Under the pieces are notes generated by a model. That model was not told the DNA's origin. It did not search any database and saw only the letters and a program-made list of their open reading frames with translations. A DNA stretch of 64,000 bases from Parasponia andersonii (taxonomy: Eukaryota; Streptophyta; Magnoliopsida; Rosales; Cannabaceae): NCBI GenBank assembly GCA_002914805.1, contig JXTB01000227.1, positions 231,017-295,016 on the forward strand, in the 5' to 3' direction. Positions 12,536-22,605 of this stretch are shown here, in pieces. The translations under genes and the position numbers were made by a program. Position 1 is the first letter of the stretch, and each line of letters starts with the position of its first letter.

Positions 12536-12776
12536 GCACCAATCCAGTAGGTATTTTTTTTTTTTACCTATGCATAAGTATTAATTTGTCCAATGAAAAT
12601 TTAGTATGCATATTTTTTTATTGTAAAAAGTAAGAGAGAGAAAGAGTATTAATGATGCACGTCTTTTCATGCACTTCATTATAGTCATTAGATCACTATT
12701 AGATAGTGATCCAATAGCTAAAAAAAAAATACCTACCCATAGGTAAAGAAAAAAAATACGTATTAGATTGGCAACC
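12536..12776. mobile_element. MITE family member A
   Basis: About 240 bp with imperfect terminal inverted repeats. The left end reads GCACCAATCCAGTAGGTATT, then a T run and TTACCTATG. The right end is the inverted counterpart (CATAGGTAAA, A run, TACGTATTAGATTGGCAACC). The interior shares GACGTGCATCATTAAT-like wording with the other family members on one strand. TA-rich sequence flanks both ends. It has no coding capacity. Confidence 0.75.
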
Positions 12777-12797
12777 TATATATATATATATATATGT
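12777..12797. repeat. TA microsatellite between two MITE copies
   Basis: A (TA)n tract separates MITE copies A and B. Confidence 0.8.
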
Positions 12798-12800
12798 ATA

Positions 12801-13014
12801 GTTACTAGTATGGTAGGTATGTTTTTTTTACTTATTTACAAATATTTTTTTTGAGTTATTGGATTATTGATCTAATGGTTATTATAATTTAAGTAGTTAA
12901 AAAAATAATAATAATAATAAATACTCATTATTTAATTTTTTTTTCTTTCTTTCTTTTACCATAAAAAGACGTGTATGACCAATTTTAATTGGCCAAAATA
13001 ATATTTATGGATAG
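12801..13014. mobile_element. MITE family member B, left part (split by the gypsy element)
   Basis: It starts GTTACTAGTATGGTAGGTAT and contains the family interior words (ATAAAAAGACGTG, AATTTTAATTGGCC). It stops abruptly at GATAG where the gypsy LTR begins. The missing right terminus resumes at 21526 after the gypsy element, so the two parts are one older MITE. Confidence 0.75.
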
Positions 13015-13706
13015 TGTTGTACAGTCTAAAATCCTAAGGTCGCATAAGGGTTAAGTTCGACCTCTTCCGTATTGATATGTGTGACCTCTTCCACAGATTA
13101 CATGCGACCTTCTCTGTGTAGTCGTGTGACCTTTTTGCATAAGTATGTGCGACCTTCTCTGTATAGGATGTGGGCGACCTCTTCCGCAAGAAAAGGGAAA
13201 CAAGTATATGCTTTTGTCAAACAAGAAACCTGCAAGAAAAGGGAAACAGAAGTCTCCTATTTATGATCAACCAGTTACCCGTTTTGAGTGGTTATCCAAT
13301 TATGTTGTTACTTGAATTGTATTACCCGATTGTATAGTTACCCGTTTTCACAATTAGGAACATTGGGTTACCTTTACCTATATAAAGGAGACTCAATGTT
13401 CTAAAGGAGAGGGGATCAGTTTGAGATCAATTTTTGAGTAATCCAATTGCTTTTCAGTTTTCCAATTTCCAGACTTCAGAATTCCGACTCTCAATTTGAG
13501 AGGAATTTTCAGACGAGACATAGTAACTTTGAGTGCTTGTAATTCTCCATAAAATAGTGAAAAACAGTGGACGTAAGCTCATCTTTTTCGGGGCTGAACC
13601 ACTATAAAATCCTCTCTCTTTATTTACTTTGATTATTAACTCAATTCGCACAAGCCACATCTCTTAATTTTTTCTAAATTTATTGTTGATAAAACCTCCA
13701 TCAACA
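13015..13706 (+). repeat. Left LTR of the gypsy element
   Basis: It begins TGTTGTACAGTC and ends TCCATCAACA. It carries GCGACCTCTTCCG-like sub-repeats in its first 200 bases and a possible TATA box (CCTATATAAAGG near 13377). It differs from the right LTR at roughly one base in twenty by eye, mostly transitions. Confidence 0.9.
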
Positions 13707-13707
13707 A

Positions 13708-13725
13708 TTGGCGCTAGAAGGAGGG
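13708..13725 (+). promoter_or_regulatory. Primer-binding site of the gypsy element
   Basis: TTGGCGCTAGAAGGAGGG lies directly after the left LTR. Sites starting TGGCGC are usual in plant Tat/Athila-type gypsy elements. The priming tRNA was not determined. Confidence 0.7.
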
Positions 13726-13767
13726 CTATTCCGGCAGAAAAATTTGTCAAATTCCACTTTTTTAATA

Positions 13768-15648
13768 ATGGCAAACACTAGAAACACTACCAGAGTCACC
13801 GGAACTAGCCAAAACTAACCTCAAAGTACTGCTGCTACACAGGCAGACCCTGCTTCGGATCAGTCTACTATGACTGTAACAGAAAACCTTTCCCAGAGAC
13901 AGGATCGTATGGAGGAGACGCTGGTGAACCTTCAGCAAGTTACTAACCAGATCAATGACATCCTGCGACGACTTGCTGAAGGGCAGATGGTGACCCCACC
14001 ACAACACGAATGTCCCAAAGAACGTCCTGCTCAATTACCTGAGAAAGGAATACAGATCCTAGAGACGAGAAGACGCGGCCAGCCAAGAACTCAGCAAGAG
14101 CGTCATGAAGATCGCATCTCCAAAGGGAAAGGCAAGGTCGCAAACTTGCCTCCAGAGTCTGGTACAGAGAGTTCAAGTACGAACTGTGATCGTGTACAAC
14201 CTTCTCGTAAATCTACTAATAGTCAAGATCGCTTGAGTGGCGAACAAAGACGACCATCGATAAGCATCTTCGAAAGAATCAGCAGAGAGTCAAGACAAGA
14301 TCCTGTAGACTTAAGACAGTATTTGGAGCGACGACGTAGTCATGATCGATCCGTATCGCATCATAACGACCAAAGTCGGTCTCGTCGCACTATCTCACTG
14401 GATTCCTCTCACAGATCGCAGAAGACTCTACCTGACCAACCCGCCATGAAACAGGATAATGAATGAAGGCCGCTTGTACCGCCAGCAAGGGATGATGCTT
14501 TCCCTCTAAACATCGATGTTCACAATTTAAGGATTGCATTAGACGCAATTGCCGGTTGGGACGATGAGCTCGCTGATGGGTATCGTCAGTCGCCATTCAG
14601 CTAGGAGGTTCGAGTTGCAGCCCTTTCCACTGGATTCAGACTTCCCACCATTAACACTTTTGATGGGAAAACTGAACCATAGGACCATATGGATCACTTC
14701 AGTGACTTGATGGAACTTCATCGGATTAGTGATCATGCACGTTGCAGATATTTCACTGTAACACTCTCGGGAGCAGCGAAGAAGTGGTTCTGAGGACTTA
14801 AATCCGGCTCAATTTCATCCTGACAACAATTACAGACGGCGTTCTTAAGACAGTTTCAAGCCCCAAAGAATTTCACTGTTCCACTTGTTAGTTTGTCCGC
14901 GATCTGGCAAGGTCCAGAGGAGACTCTATGGTCTTATCTCAATCGATTTACTTCAGAGCTAGCAAAGGTCAATAACCCACCTGAGGGAGGAGTTCTAACT
15001 CTCATGATGGCCGGGGTGTGACCAGAAACTAAACTTTGGGAGGAATTGCTTGAGCAAGAATGTAGAACCCTAGAAGACTTCTACCGAAGGGTTGGTCGGC
15101 ATCTGAGAGTAGAATCTTCACGAAAGAATCTTCAAAAGACTGAAGGAAGGAAAGATGCGACTAAAGACGCGGTTATTACCCACAATAACGATAATAACAA
15201 AAACAAAAGGAATAATGAACAGCCGACGGAGAATCAGCCTAGACCCAAAAAACAAGAGATTTCAAGAACTCACATGCAGTTCAACAATCACACCAAGTTA
15301 AATGTTCCCATAGATCATATCTATGCGGTCACAAACCAAAAGGAGCGATACCGCCAACCGGGACCGATGAAGTGGGACAGGGCAAAGCGCGACCCCAACA
15401 AGTTCTGCCAGTATCACAATAATATTGGGCATGATAGTAATGATTGCTTTGCTCTGAAGGATGAAATTGAAAGGCTGATTAGAGAGGGACGATTGCGGCA
15501 GTACACCAGGCAGAGCGATGAAAGGCGAGAAGAAGACCAACAGCGACCTCCAGAAATTCAGCGTGAGGTGCGAACTATTTTCGGAGGACTGCATGTTGGA
15601 GGAGATTCCAAGCGAGCACAGGACAGATATACGCGAGAAGCTCGATAG
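13768..15648 (+). pseudogene. gypsy gag, with about seven in-frame stops
   Basis: One reading frame runs from the ATG at 13768 (MANTRNTTRV) to 15648, interrupted by about seven nonsense codons (near 13817, 14464, 14602 and several more up to about 15018) but with no frameshift. The N-terminal part is charged and rich in Gln and Arg. The middle, with LSGAAKKWF and LWSYLNRFTSELAKV, matches the Retrotrans_gag domain. The C-terminal part has the nucleic-acid-binding word CQYHNNIGHDSNDC (about 15406-15447). The intact frame with only nonsense changes suggests decay by point mutation. It encoded the capsid-like protein that packages the element RNA. Confidence 0.85.
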
Positions 15649-15816
15649 CAGCCATTAACCAACGTCATGTATCTTGAACAGTGACCACGCAAGCTTCAAC
15701 GAATACCAGACATGGACATTACCTTCACAGAATAGGACGCAAGGGAAGTCCATTATCCGCATAATGACACGTTGGTTATGAAAATTAACTATGGAAGCAC
15801 ATAGTTGTGGTGAGTA

Positions 15817-16431
15817 TTGGTTGATAACGGGAGTGCTGTGGACATCCTGTACCTCGACGCCTTTAAGAAGATGGGGTTGAATGAGAGCGACCTGAAGTCT
15901 GCCGCCACTCCACTCTCTGGTTTCCCTGGTGATAGCCTGATGCCTATGGGCATGATTGAACTGATGGTCAGCGTTGGGACCTTTCCAAGGGTTTCATCGA
16001 TAATGATCCAGTTTTTGGTGGTAGATTATCCCTCTGCCTTCAATGCTGTGCTAGGAAGACCGACATTAAGGGAATTTCGAGCTGTCACCTCGATTTACCA
16101 TCTAACAATGAAGTTCCCAACCCAACACAGGGTAGGCGAGGTGCGAGGAAACCAATATGATGCGAGGACTTGTTATAATAACTCGCTAAAACTCGCAACA
16201 AGGGATGCGACGTCCCGCACAATGATGGTCTACCTGCCAGAGGATGCGATCAAAGTGTTAGTCGAGGCAGCAGGGAAAGCGTCAGTCGAGGATACGATCA
16301 AAGCGTCAGTCGAGGTAGCGGGAAAAGCGTCAGTTGAGGAAGCGATCAAAGCGTCAGTCGAGGTAGCGGGCAAAGCGTCAGTTGAGGCAGCGGGCAAAGC
16401 GTCAGTCGGGTCGCTAGACAATGTCAGTTGA
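15817..16431 (+). pseudogene. gypsy aspartic protease remnant with SVE-repeat tail
   Basis: The segment starts VDNGSAVDILYLDAFKKMG, where DNG takes the place of the usual D-S/T-G active site. It continues to FNAVLGRPTLREF, the flap and second conserved part of plant gypsy proteases. The last 65 residues are low-complexity repeats of KASVEVAG and KASVEEAI (about 16250-16420), which are unusual and probably arose by local duplication. The protease would process Gag-Pol. Downstream coding continuity is lost. Confidence 0.75.
16250..16420 (+). repeat. Short tandem repeat encoding KASVE units
   Basis: Units of the form GCGATCAAAGCGTCAGTCGAG alternate with GCGGGCAAAGCGTCAGT. Each encodes a KASVE word in the protease frame. 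Similar GCGTCAGT or GCGTCAAT words persist to about 16450. Confidence 0.75.
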
Positions 16432-16559
16432 ACCATCAGTTAAAGCGTCAATCGATACGACCAGCGAAGACTTTAATCCTCGAAAAATAGACAGTCAGAA
16501 CTAGACCCATTGAAGATATGGAGGATTTATTATCCAACATGTCCTCTAAGACGAGATTG

Positions 16560-16915
16560 GAACGGAGATTCAGGAACCTGTGCGAGCTTTATTGGTCGCT
16601 TTTCTGAAATCTAATCTTTGGGATTAATCCAAATATTGTCACTGGAGCTCGACCTCTTAGAAAAAAGGCGCAGGCAGTCTCAGCTTCAGATCGCATCATA
16701 TCAACAGTTCACTGCTCGATGTTATAACCCTAAAGTCGAACGAAGATTTATTGGCACTGGTTCTTCGACAAGACCTTGTTCTTCGGAACTTTTGAGAATG
16801 TTATTGCCATCATTCGACCTGGGATATATAAGTTAGCTCGAACTAGTGGACAAAAGATCGAGCATGCCGAGAGTATAGGACAGCTTCATCGCTTTTATCA
16901 GTTAAACTTTCATGA
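16560..16915 (+). pseudogene. Fused RT-start and integrase-end remnant
   Basis: Translation near 16618 gives INPNIVTGARPLRKKA, resembling the entry to plant gypsy reverse transcriptase. About 170 bp later it gives RPGIYKLARTSGQKIEHAES, resembling the integrase C-terminal tail. The several kilobases that normally lie between (RT, RNase H and integrase core) are missing, so a large internal deletion is inferred. The similarity is by eye and short. Confidence 0.5.
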
Positions 16916-16927
16916 ATATCTTCATGT

Positions 16928-17063
16928 TTTTCGTCATTCATCAATAAAGATTACTTATTCATTGTTCGTCATTCGTTGATCGTCATTCGTTGTTCGTCAT
17001 TCGTTGTTCGTCATTCATTGTTCGTCATTCGTTGATCGTCATTCGCTGTTCATCATTCGTTGG
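16928..17063 (+). repeat. 14-bp minisatellite, TTCGTCATTCGTTG
   Basis: About nine imperfect tandem units (variants TTCGTCATTCATTG, ATCGTCATTCGTTG, TTCATCATTCGTTG) lie in the noncoding spacer of the gypsy element. Confidence 0.8.
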
Positions 17064-17108
17064 AAATATTTCTTCGGCTATTACTTCAACTTTGTTTGAT
17101 TTATCTTC

Positions 17109-17275
17109 ATGGCAGTTTTCGGACACCTTGAAACTTGGGGGGAAGTAGGATGAGAATTTTATCTCCTACTTGTTTCCGTTCATCTTTTTATAGTTTTATG
17201 GCAGTTTTCAGATACCATAAAACTCGAGGAGCAGTGGGATCAGAATGTCATCTCCTACTGGTTTCCTAAGGGACT
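17109..17275 (+). repeat. 89-bp tandem duplication in the gypsy spacer
   Basis: Two diverged copies start ATGGCAGTTTTCGGACACC (17109) and ATGGCAGTTTTCAGATACC (17198). Both continue to ATCTCCTACTTGTTTCC or ATCTCCTACTGGTTTCC. Confidence 0.75.
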
Positions 17276-17811
17276 ATGCAAACGTCCATTTAGAGGAGAC
17301 AAGGATTTTAGATCGTCGAAGTATCTGAATCTCCTTAAAATCCTAGGATTTTCTCCTCGCTTCATGCCTCAGCATGTCGTATTACGCAATTTCCCTCCTC
17401 GAACAGAAAAGCAACTAAGCAAAATGTTCATTGTTCGAAGTGATATATTGCTATGTTTTATTTTGACATGGAACTTTTGAAATACAGTTAGAGTTTGCAT
17501 CACTCGTATTGACTGTTTTCTTAAGCGACCTAACCTATCCAAACGCTTAAAACTCGTCTTAAGTTAGTCGGATTCAAATCGGTAAAAGTGTACTGATCAA
17601 TCACCTGTGATTGACTAAAGTTAAAATTACTGTTATTTTTTCATTGTTTTGCAGGAGCATATAAGGAAAAATAATATTTATTAAAAGGAAGTCATCCGTA
17701 CATGCACAGAAAAGAAGGGGGACAAAGCCCGCATTGTTCTAAAAATAATAAAGAAAAAGGTTATGTAGAAGGGCTCGCGCTGCCATCCCCAGCCTTGGTG
17801 GTATCCTCCCT

Positions 17812-19946
17812 TCAGCTTTGCACGAGTTCGACCACATCCTCGCCAAGAATGGAGAAGTCAAAATCCGGATGCTCGCAAAAAATGTTGAAGATGATAGTCG
17901 ACGAGACGATATCACTAGCTTTATCTTCGAGTTCTTTGACCTCGGTCACCTTGAACTCCTCGATAGCTTTGTGAAGTACCTCCGTGGTCACTTCCCCATG
18001 TGATCCGGATGCTCAGAAATGACCTTCTCGAGCTCTTTGACTTTCTCCTCGAGATTCTCCTTGGCGAGTCTCTCCTTGGCCAGGTCCTCGAGCATCTGCT
18101 GCTTTTCCAAGTTGAAGGTCGTTCTCTCCTCCTCTCGAGCCTTTTTCGAGTTCTCGAATGTTTGTGTTATCTCTTCAACTTTCTCAGCCTTCTCCAAGCA
18201 TTCGAGAACCGGGTCGTGCATCAGGACAGCAGCAGCCGTAGTCTAAAAAAAATTTATATATATATAAATCTCTAATTGTTAACACCAAAAGAATACACAC
18301 GAAGAGAGAATAGAAAAGCTTACATTGGCCAGCATCCTCATTGCAGATCCAAAAGCGACCTTGGCAGAACGTCGCTTCATCTGCTCCCAACTTTCCTCAG
18401 ATGTGAAGCGATCAATAAAAGCTGCGCTCATACCAACCTTCTCTAGTAATTAGTTGAGGAGTGCGAAGAGCTCATCATTCTTATCTGCTAAGGTCGGTTC
18501 CGAAGAAGTGGCAGCCTCGGTGGGGGGTTCAGGATGACTCACTGGCTGAGATGGTTGTGGAGGAGGCGAGCTTGCTGGGAAGTCCTCGAAGGCAACTTTT
18601 CTCTTCTTCGAGCTGTCGACCTTCTCCTTCCCTTTTGATGGCGGGGTACTCTCGGGTGTCTTGGTTTTTGCCATGGACTCGAGGGTTGAAGGTGGTACTC
18701 ACAAGCCGCTACCAATCACCAACTGTATAGATATGTAAGTGAGCGAGGAAATATAGTATAAAGATAATTAGAATGAGCGTGTAATTACCTTCTTCTTGTG
18801 GAGCTGGTTGAGGAGCTGGTGGTGACACTGTCTCTGGAGATGAAGGTTCTAAGCGTGGAGGTGTGGCTGGTGCTTTTCGTTTTCTAATCCTTGAAGACGA
18901 GGCACCTAAATCCGTCCTTTTCCTTGGTTTCTTCTTCGAGCTCGATGGCCTAGACGAGAGAACCGGGGGGTCTGGGAACGTGGCACCCTTCGGAAGCAGA
19001 CCGTAAGCGACTAGGTTATTCGAAGTACCTAGTACCTTCCAATTAAATTCTTCAATTGGAAGGTTGTTGATTTTATATACCCTTGCGAGCTGATTCCTGG
19101 AGAGTCCGGGTCGATCCCTGTTATCTGCGATGACATTCGAATGCGATCAGTATAAGAATAAACATAGAAACAAGGCAATAAACTGGAAGACTACCTACCG
19201 GGATTCTGAAAGAAGCCGTTAGCTGCATAGTCAAAATGGAAAAATGGATTTTTCCATTTTCCCATATTGTTGCGAACCCCGTAGATCGTTTTTATTGCCT
19301 GGTTCGACCATTTGCTCACATAGAAGAAGCTGAGATCTGACGGATTTGATTTTACTTGGTAGAACCAAGCGAATTCTTCAGGTGAAGGGGTTTCTAAACC
19401 TAGTTTATGGTACAGTATATACAAACCTACCATATATCTATAGGTATTAGGGGTCAATTGAAAAGGAACGACCCCATAGTAATCAATAATTGATTTTATA
19501 TACGGGTGGAGTGGAAGATGCACGCCACACTTGAGGACTGCCTCAGAAAAAGAAGCGAGTCCATGTGGGGGAGTGTGTGGTCGATTAAATTCCATAGGTA
19601 GATGAAGGGGTATGGCGATCTTATAGCTGCTCGCAATTTTACTGAGTTTGTTCGATGTGCAACTCGTCCTTACATTGGTACATGACTAATTCCCTTCTAC
19701 ATATTGGTAGCTAGATGAAAATGCAGGGGCATCCCTGATATGTTTGGGCCACTGATCATGGGGGAGATTGCCGATTCGAGGACTAATCTGTCTGGCCCCT
19801 GTTATTTCTATCTCGGGTTCTGGCTCAAGATAGTCTTCAAGGTTAATGGAGCTAACACTCGAGTTAGATTCTCCAGAAAACACATTCTCTTCTCTAAATT
19901 CCTCACTACTAGACATCTGAAAAGAAATACGCAGGGATTCAGGCAT
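17812..19946 (-). pseudogene. Antisense additional ORF of the gypsy element
   Basis: A spliced gene-like structure runs opposite to gag-pol. Exon 1 (19946 down to about 19197) reads MPESLRISFQ, continues through one in-frame TAG at 19686-19688, and has PLHPYIKSIIDYYGVVPFQL and TPNTYRYMVGLYILYHKLG. These resemble the putative gypsy-type transposon domain (Pfam Transposase_28). It ends at a good donor (CCG|GTAGGT). Exon 2 (about 19125 to 18790) stays open: DRPGLSRNQLARVYKINN, then a basic, Pro-rich stretch. A third block (18674-18325) holds MAKTKTPEST and ESWEQMKRRSAKVAF with one stop. A fourth (18240-17988) is a strong coiled coil rich in Glu and Lys. A frameshift leads to FDFSILGEDVVELVQS, ending at 17812. 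Its function is not established. Extra antisense ORFs like this are known in Tat-lineage elements. Confidence 0.7.
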
Positions 19947-20828
19947 CGAGGATTCTCACTATGCCAGCACTTTGGGTATTCATCCTAGGATTGTACTAAC
20001 AAGCAAGCTTATTCCTAAGAGGTCTACGGATTCGTAAAATTTGTTCGAGCAGTTCATCAGAAAATAAATGTTCGAGCAGTTCGTTGGGAAATAAAATAGG
20101 GTATCATCCCCTAGAAATGCTTTTCACAGGTTCATTTCTGGTTATTATCTAGTAGTTCTACCCTACGGACTGAAAAATGGGGAATATAAAAAAAAAACAA
20201 TTCTCATTTCACTTCAGTGTGGGATGAGTTTTTATTCCTAAAGATTGAAATCACTTTTTCAAGAACAGAAGAAATAAGAGAAGAAATGAACTGACCTTTC
20301 TTCAGAAGCGGAGGATTTGAGATGGTTTGAACTTCGTCGGAGAAGAAACTGTGATTGTGCGAGCTGAAAGATGAAACGGTGCTCTAGGGTTCTCTGAAGT
20401 TTCGATATTTTCTGAGATGGAAACAGTGAAATAAAACAGGAACAGACTGGTTTTTGATATTTATATTCCAAGCACCGTTAAATCACAACCGTAGATCAGG
20501 GAATTTGATTTTTAAATCTGAAGGCCGAAGTTTGCGCGTGATTTGATTCTTTCCGAAAAATCAGAATTGTTTAAAATTTGAAAAGATTTGGTTTTAAAAG
20601 AAAGACGGTTGATATTATTAGACTTCTTCGAATTCTGCTCTTTCTCAGAAAAGGCTACACGTGTTCCGTTCCGTCAGAAAAAGATACTCGTTATCTTGAG
20701 AGATGAGATTTGAAATCTAGCGACTCTTCAGATACCTCAAGTTTAGGTCATGACATCGCATTTTTAAGGTCGCACGGTAATTGGAAGCTCCACTTTGTCC
20801 TAAAGAACTAATGGAGCTGGGGGGCAAT

Positions 20829-21520
20829 TGTTGTGCGGTCTAAAATCCTAAGGTCGCATAAGGGTTAAGTTCGACCTCCTCCGTATTGATATGTGCGACC
20901 TCTTCCATAGGTTATATGCGCCCTTCTCCTTGTAGTCGTATGACCTCTTTTGTATAAGTATGTGCGACCTTCTCTATATAGGATGTGGCGACCTCTTCCG
21001 CAAGAAAAGGGAAACAAGTATATACTTTGGTCAAACAGGAAACTTACAAGAAAAGGGAAATAGAAGTCTCCTATTTATGATCAACCAGTTACCTGTTTTG
21101 AGTGGTTATCCAATTATGTTGTTACTTGAATTGAATTACCCGATTGTATAGTTACCCGTTTTCACAATTAGGAACATTGGGTTACCTTTACCTATATAAA
21201 GAGGACTCAATATTCCAAAGGAGGGGGGATTAATTTGAGATCAGTTTTTGAGTAATCCAATTGCTTTTCAGTTTTCCAATTTCCAGACTTCAGAATTCCG
21301 ACTCTCAATTTGAGAGGAATTTTCAGACGAGACATAGTAACTTTGAGTGCTTGTAATTCTCCATAAAATAGTGAAAAACAGTAGACGTAACCTCATTTTT
21401 TTCGGGGCTGAACCACTATAAAATTCTCTCTCTTTATTTGCTTTGATTATTAACTCAATTCGCACAAGCCACATCTCTTAATTTTTTCTAAATTTATTGT
21501 TGATAAAACCTCCGTCAAGA
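20829..21520 (+). repeat. Right LTR of the gypsy element
   Basis: It begins TGTTGTGCGGTC and ends TCCGTCAAGA, where the final CA has mutated to GA. It has the same length as the left LTR. It is followed directly by the GATAG target duplication. Confidence 0.9.
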
Positions 21521-21525
21521 GATAG

Positions 21526-21556
21526 TAAAAAAAAAGTAGCTTTTGGACTGGTACCC
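21526..21556. mobile_element. MITE family member B, right terminus
   Basis: TAAAAAAAAAGTAGC followed by GGACTGGTACCC matches the family right end (A run, TACCTACTGAATTGGTGCCC). It completes the MITE interrupted at 13014. Confidence 0.65.
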
Positions 21557-21559
21557 TAT

Positions 21560-22605
21560 ATGTGTACGTAAGCATATATATGTGAGATGAAAAAGAAAGA
21601 AATGGCAAAGGCTCGGTTTAAACGAAAAGAAGATGGCGGCAACGGTGATATCGGGCCACGATATTGAGAGGGAGAATAAGAACACCAACAAAAATAATAA
21701 GAACACGGGAAAGAGAGGAGCTTGTATTTCTGAGCTACATAATTCTTCTTACAAGGGAGGACCCCTATTTATACGCAATATTTGCCTTACATTACAAGAG
21801 GCCTTAAGTTACAAGAGAAATAAGTGTCAATCTTCCTATTAGTTTGAATTAGCTTGGTGTGGAAGTACTTAAGCAACAAGTAATTGTGCTACAAAAGCTT
21901 AGATTACCAAGTCTTGGTTTGCAAATTAGAAACATTCAGAAGCTTCTAGAGATCTTGGGCAGCTTGCTATTGAGGAAAAGGAGTTTGTCTTGTAAATACT
22001 TAGGCTACAAGAGCCTGAAGCACAAGTTAGAAGGTTCTAGAAATTTTTAGAATCATGAGAACAACTTGGAATTGAAGTTAGTACCATGTCCAGATAGGGG
22101 AGAGCCTCAAAATGCAATTTAATCTTCTCCAAGTGTTGTGTTGTTTTCCTTTAATTACATTTAGTTTAGCCTCGAAGGAGGAAAGCTCGAAATGATACAT
22201 AGTTAAAGTTGAGCTATATGTAGTTTGTGTCTGTTGTTTTTCTTGAGTTACGTGTCTAGGTGTTTAATCAACACTTAATTTAATTATGCTTTAGGATTAA
22301 TTCCAAAAATTAGAAAAATCCCAAACATATATAACAAAACTAAACAATATGAATAATGTCACAAGACATCAATATTAGGACACTATATATAAGCTGATCC
22401 AATGGAAATTAATACAGTTTACATATTGATCATTTGATCGAGTGCATGCCTCAAAAGGATAATACAAGTATACATGAGAAAAAGGAAGAAAAGAAATTAA
22501 AACAAAAGCCATCAATTAAATCTGGTTTGCTTAATTATTCATACAGACATTGTTGTTGTGTTTTTTTTTTTTCCTTCTTCTTTGGGGCCGCTCATTTTAA
22601 TTTGA
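21560..22605. other. Intergenic, downstream of EXO70C
   Basis: About 1 kb between the gypsy/MITE nest and the EXO70 stop codon. It includes a segment (about 21690-22080) with repeated words such as TTACAAGAG and CTACAAGAGCC that may be old repeat sequence, and the EXO70 3' untranslated region. No gene is supported. Confidence 0.5.

Larger units (their letters stand above)
13015..21520 (+). mobile_element. Ty3/gypsy retrotransposon, Tat-like, internally deleted
   Basis: This 8506-bp element is bounded by two 692-bp LTRs and by 5-bp target duplications GATAG (13010-13014 and 21521-21525). A primer-binding site starting TTGGCGC follows the left LTR. A polypurine tract (GGAGCTGGGGGGCAA) precedes the right LTR. 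In order it holds a decayed gag, a retroviral-type aspartic protease, a short remnant that jumps from the start of reverse transcriptase to what looks like the integrase C-terminus, minisatellites, and a multi-exon antisense ORF (17812-19946, minus). That layout matches plant Tat-lineage elements with an additional antisense ORF. No complete polymerase or integrase is present, so it could move only with helper proteins. Confidence 0.88.

Noticed and set aside
16928..17063. Possible CRISPR-like array
   Set aside because: The 14-bp units are contiguous without spacers; it is a minisatellite in a retrotransposon of a plant nuclear genome.
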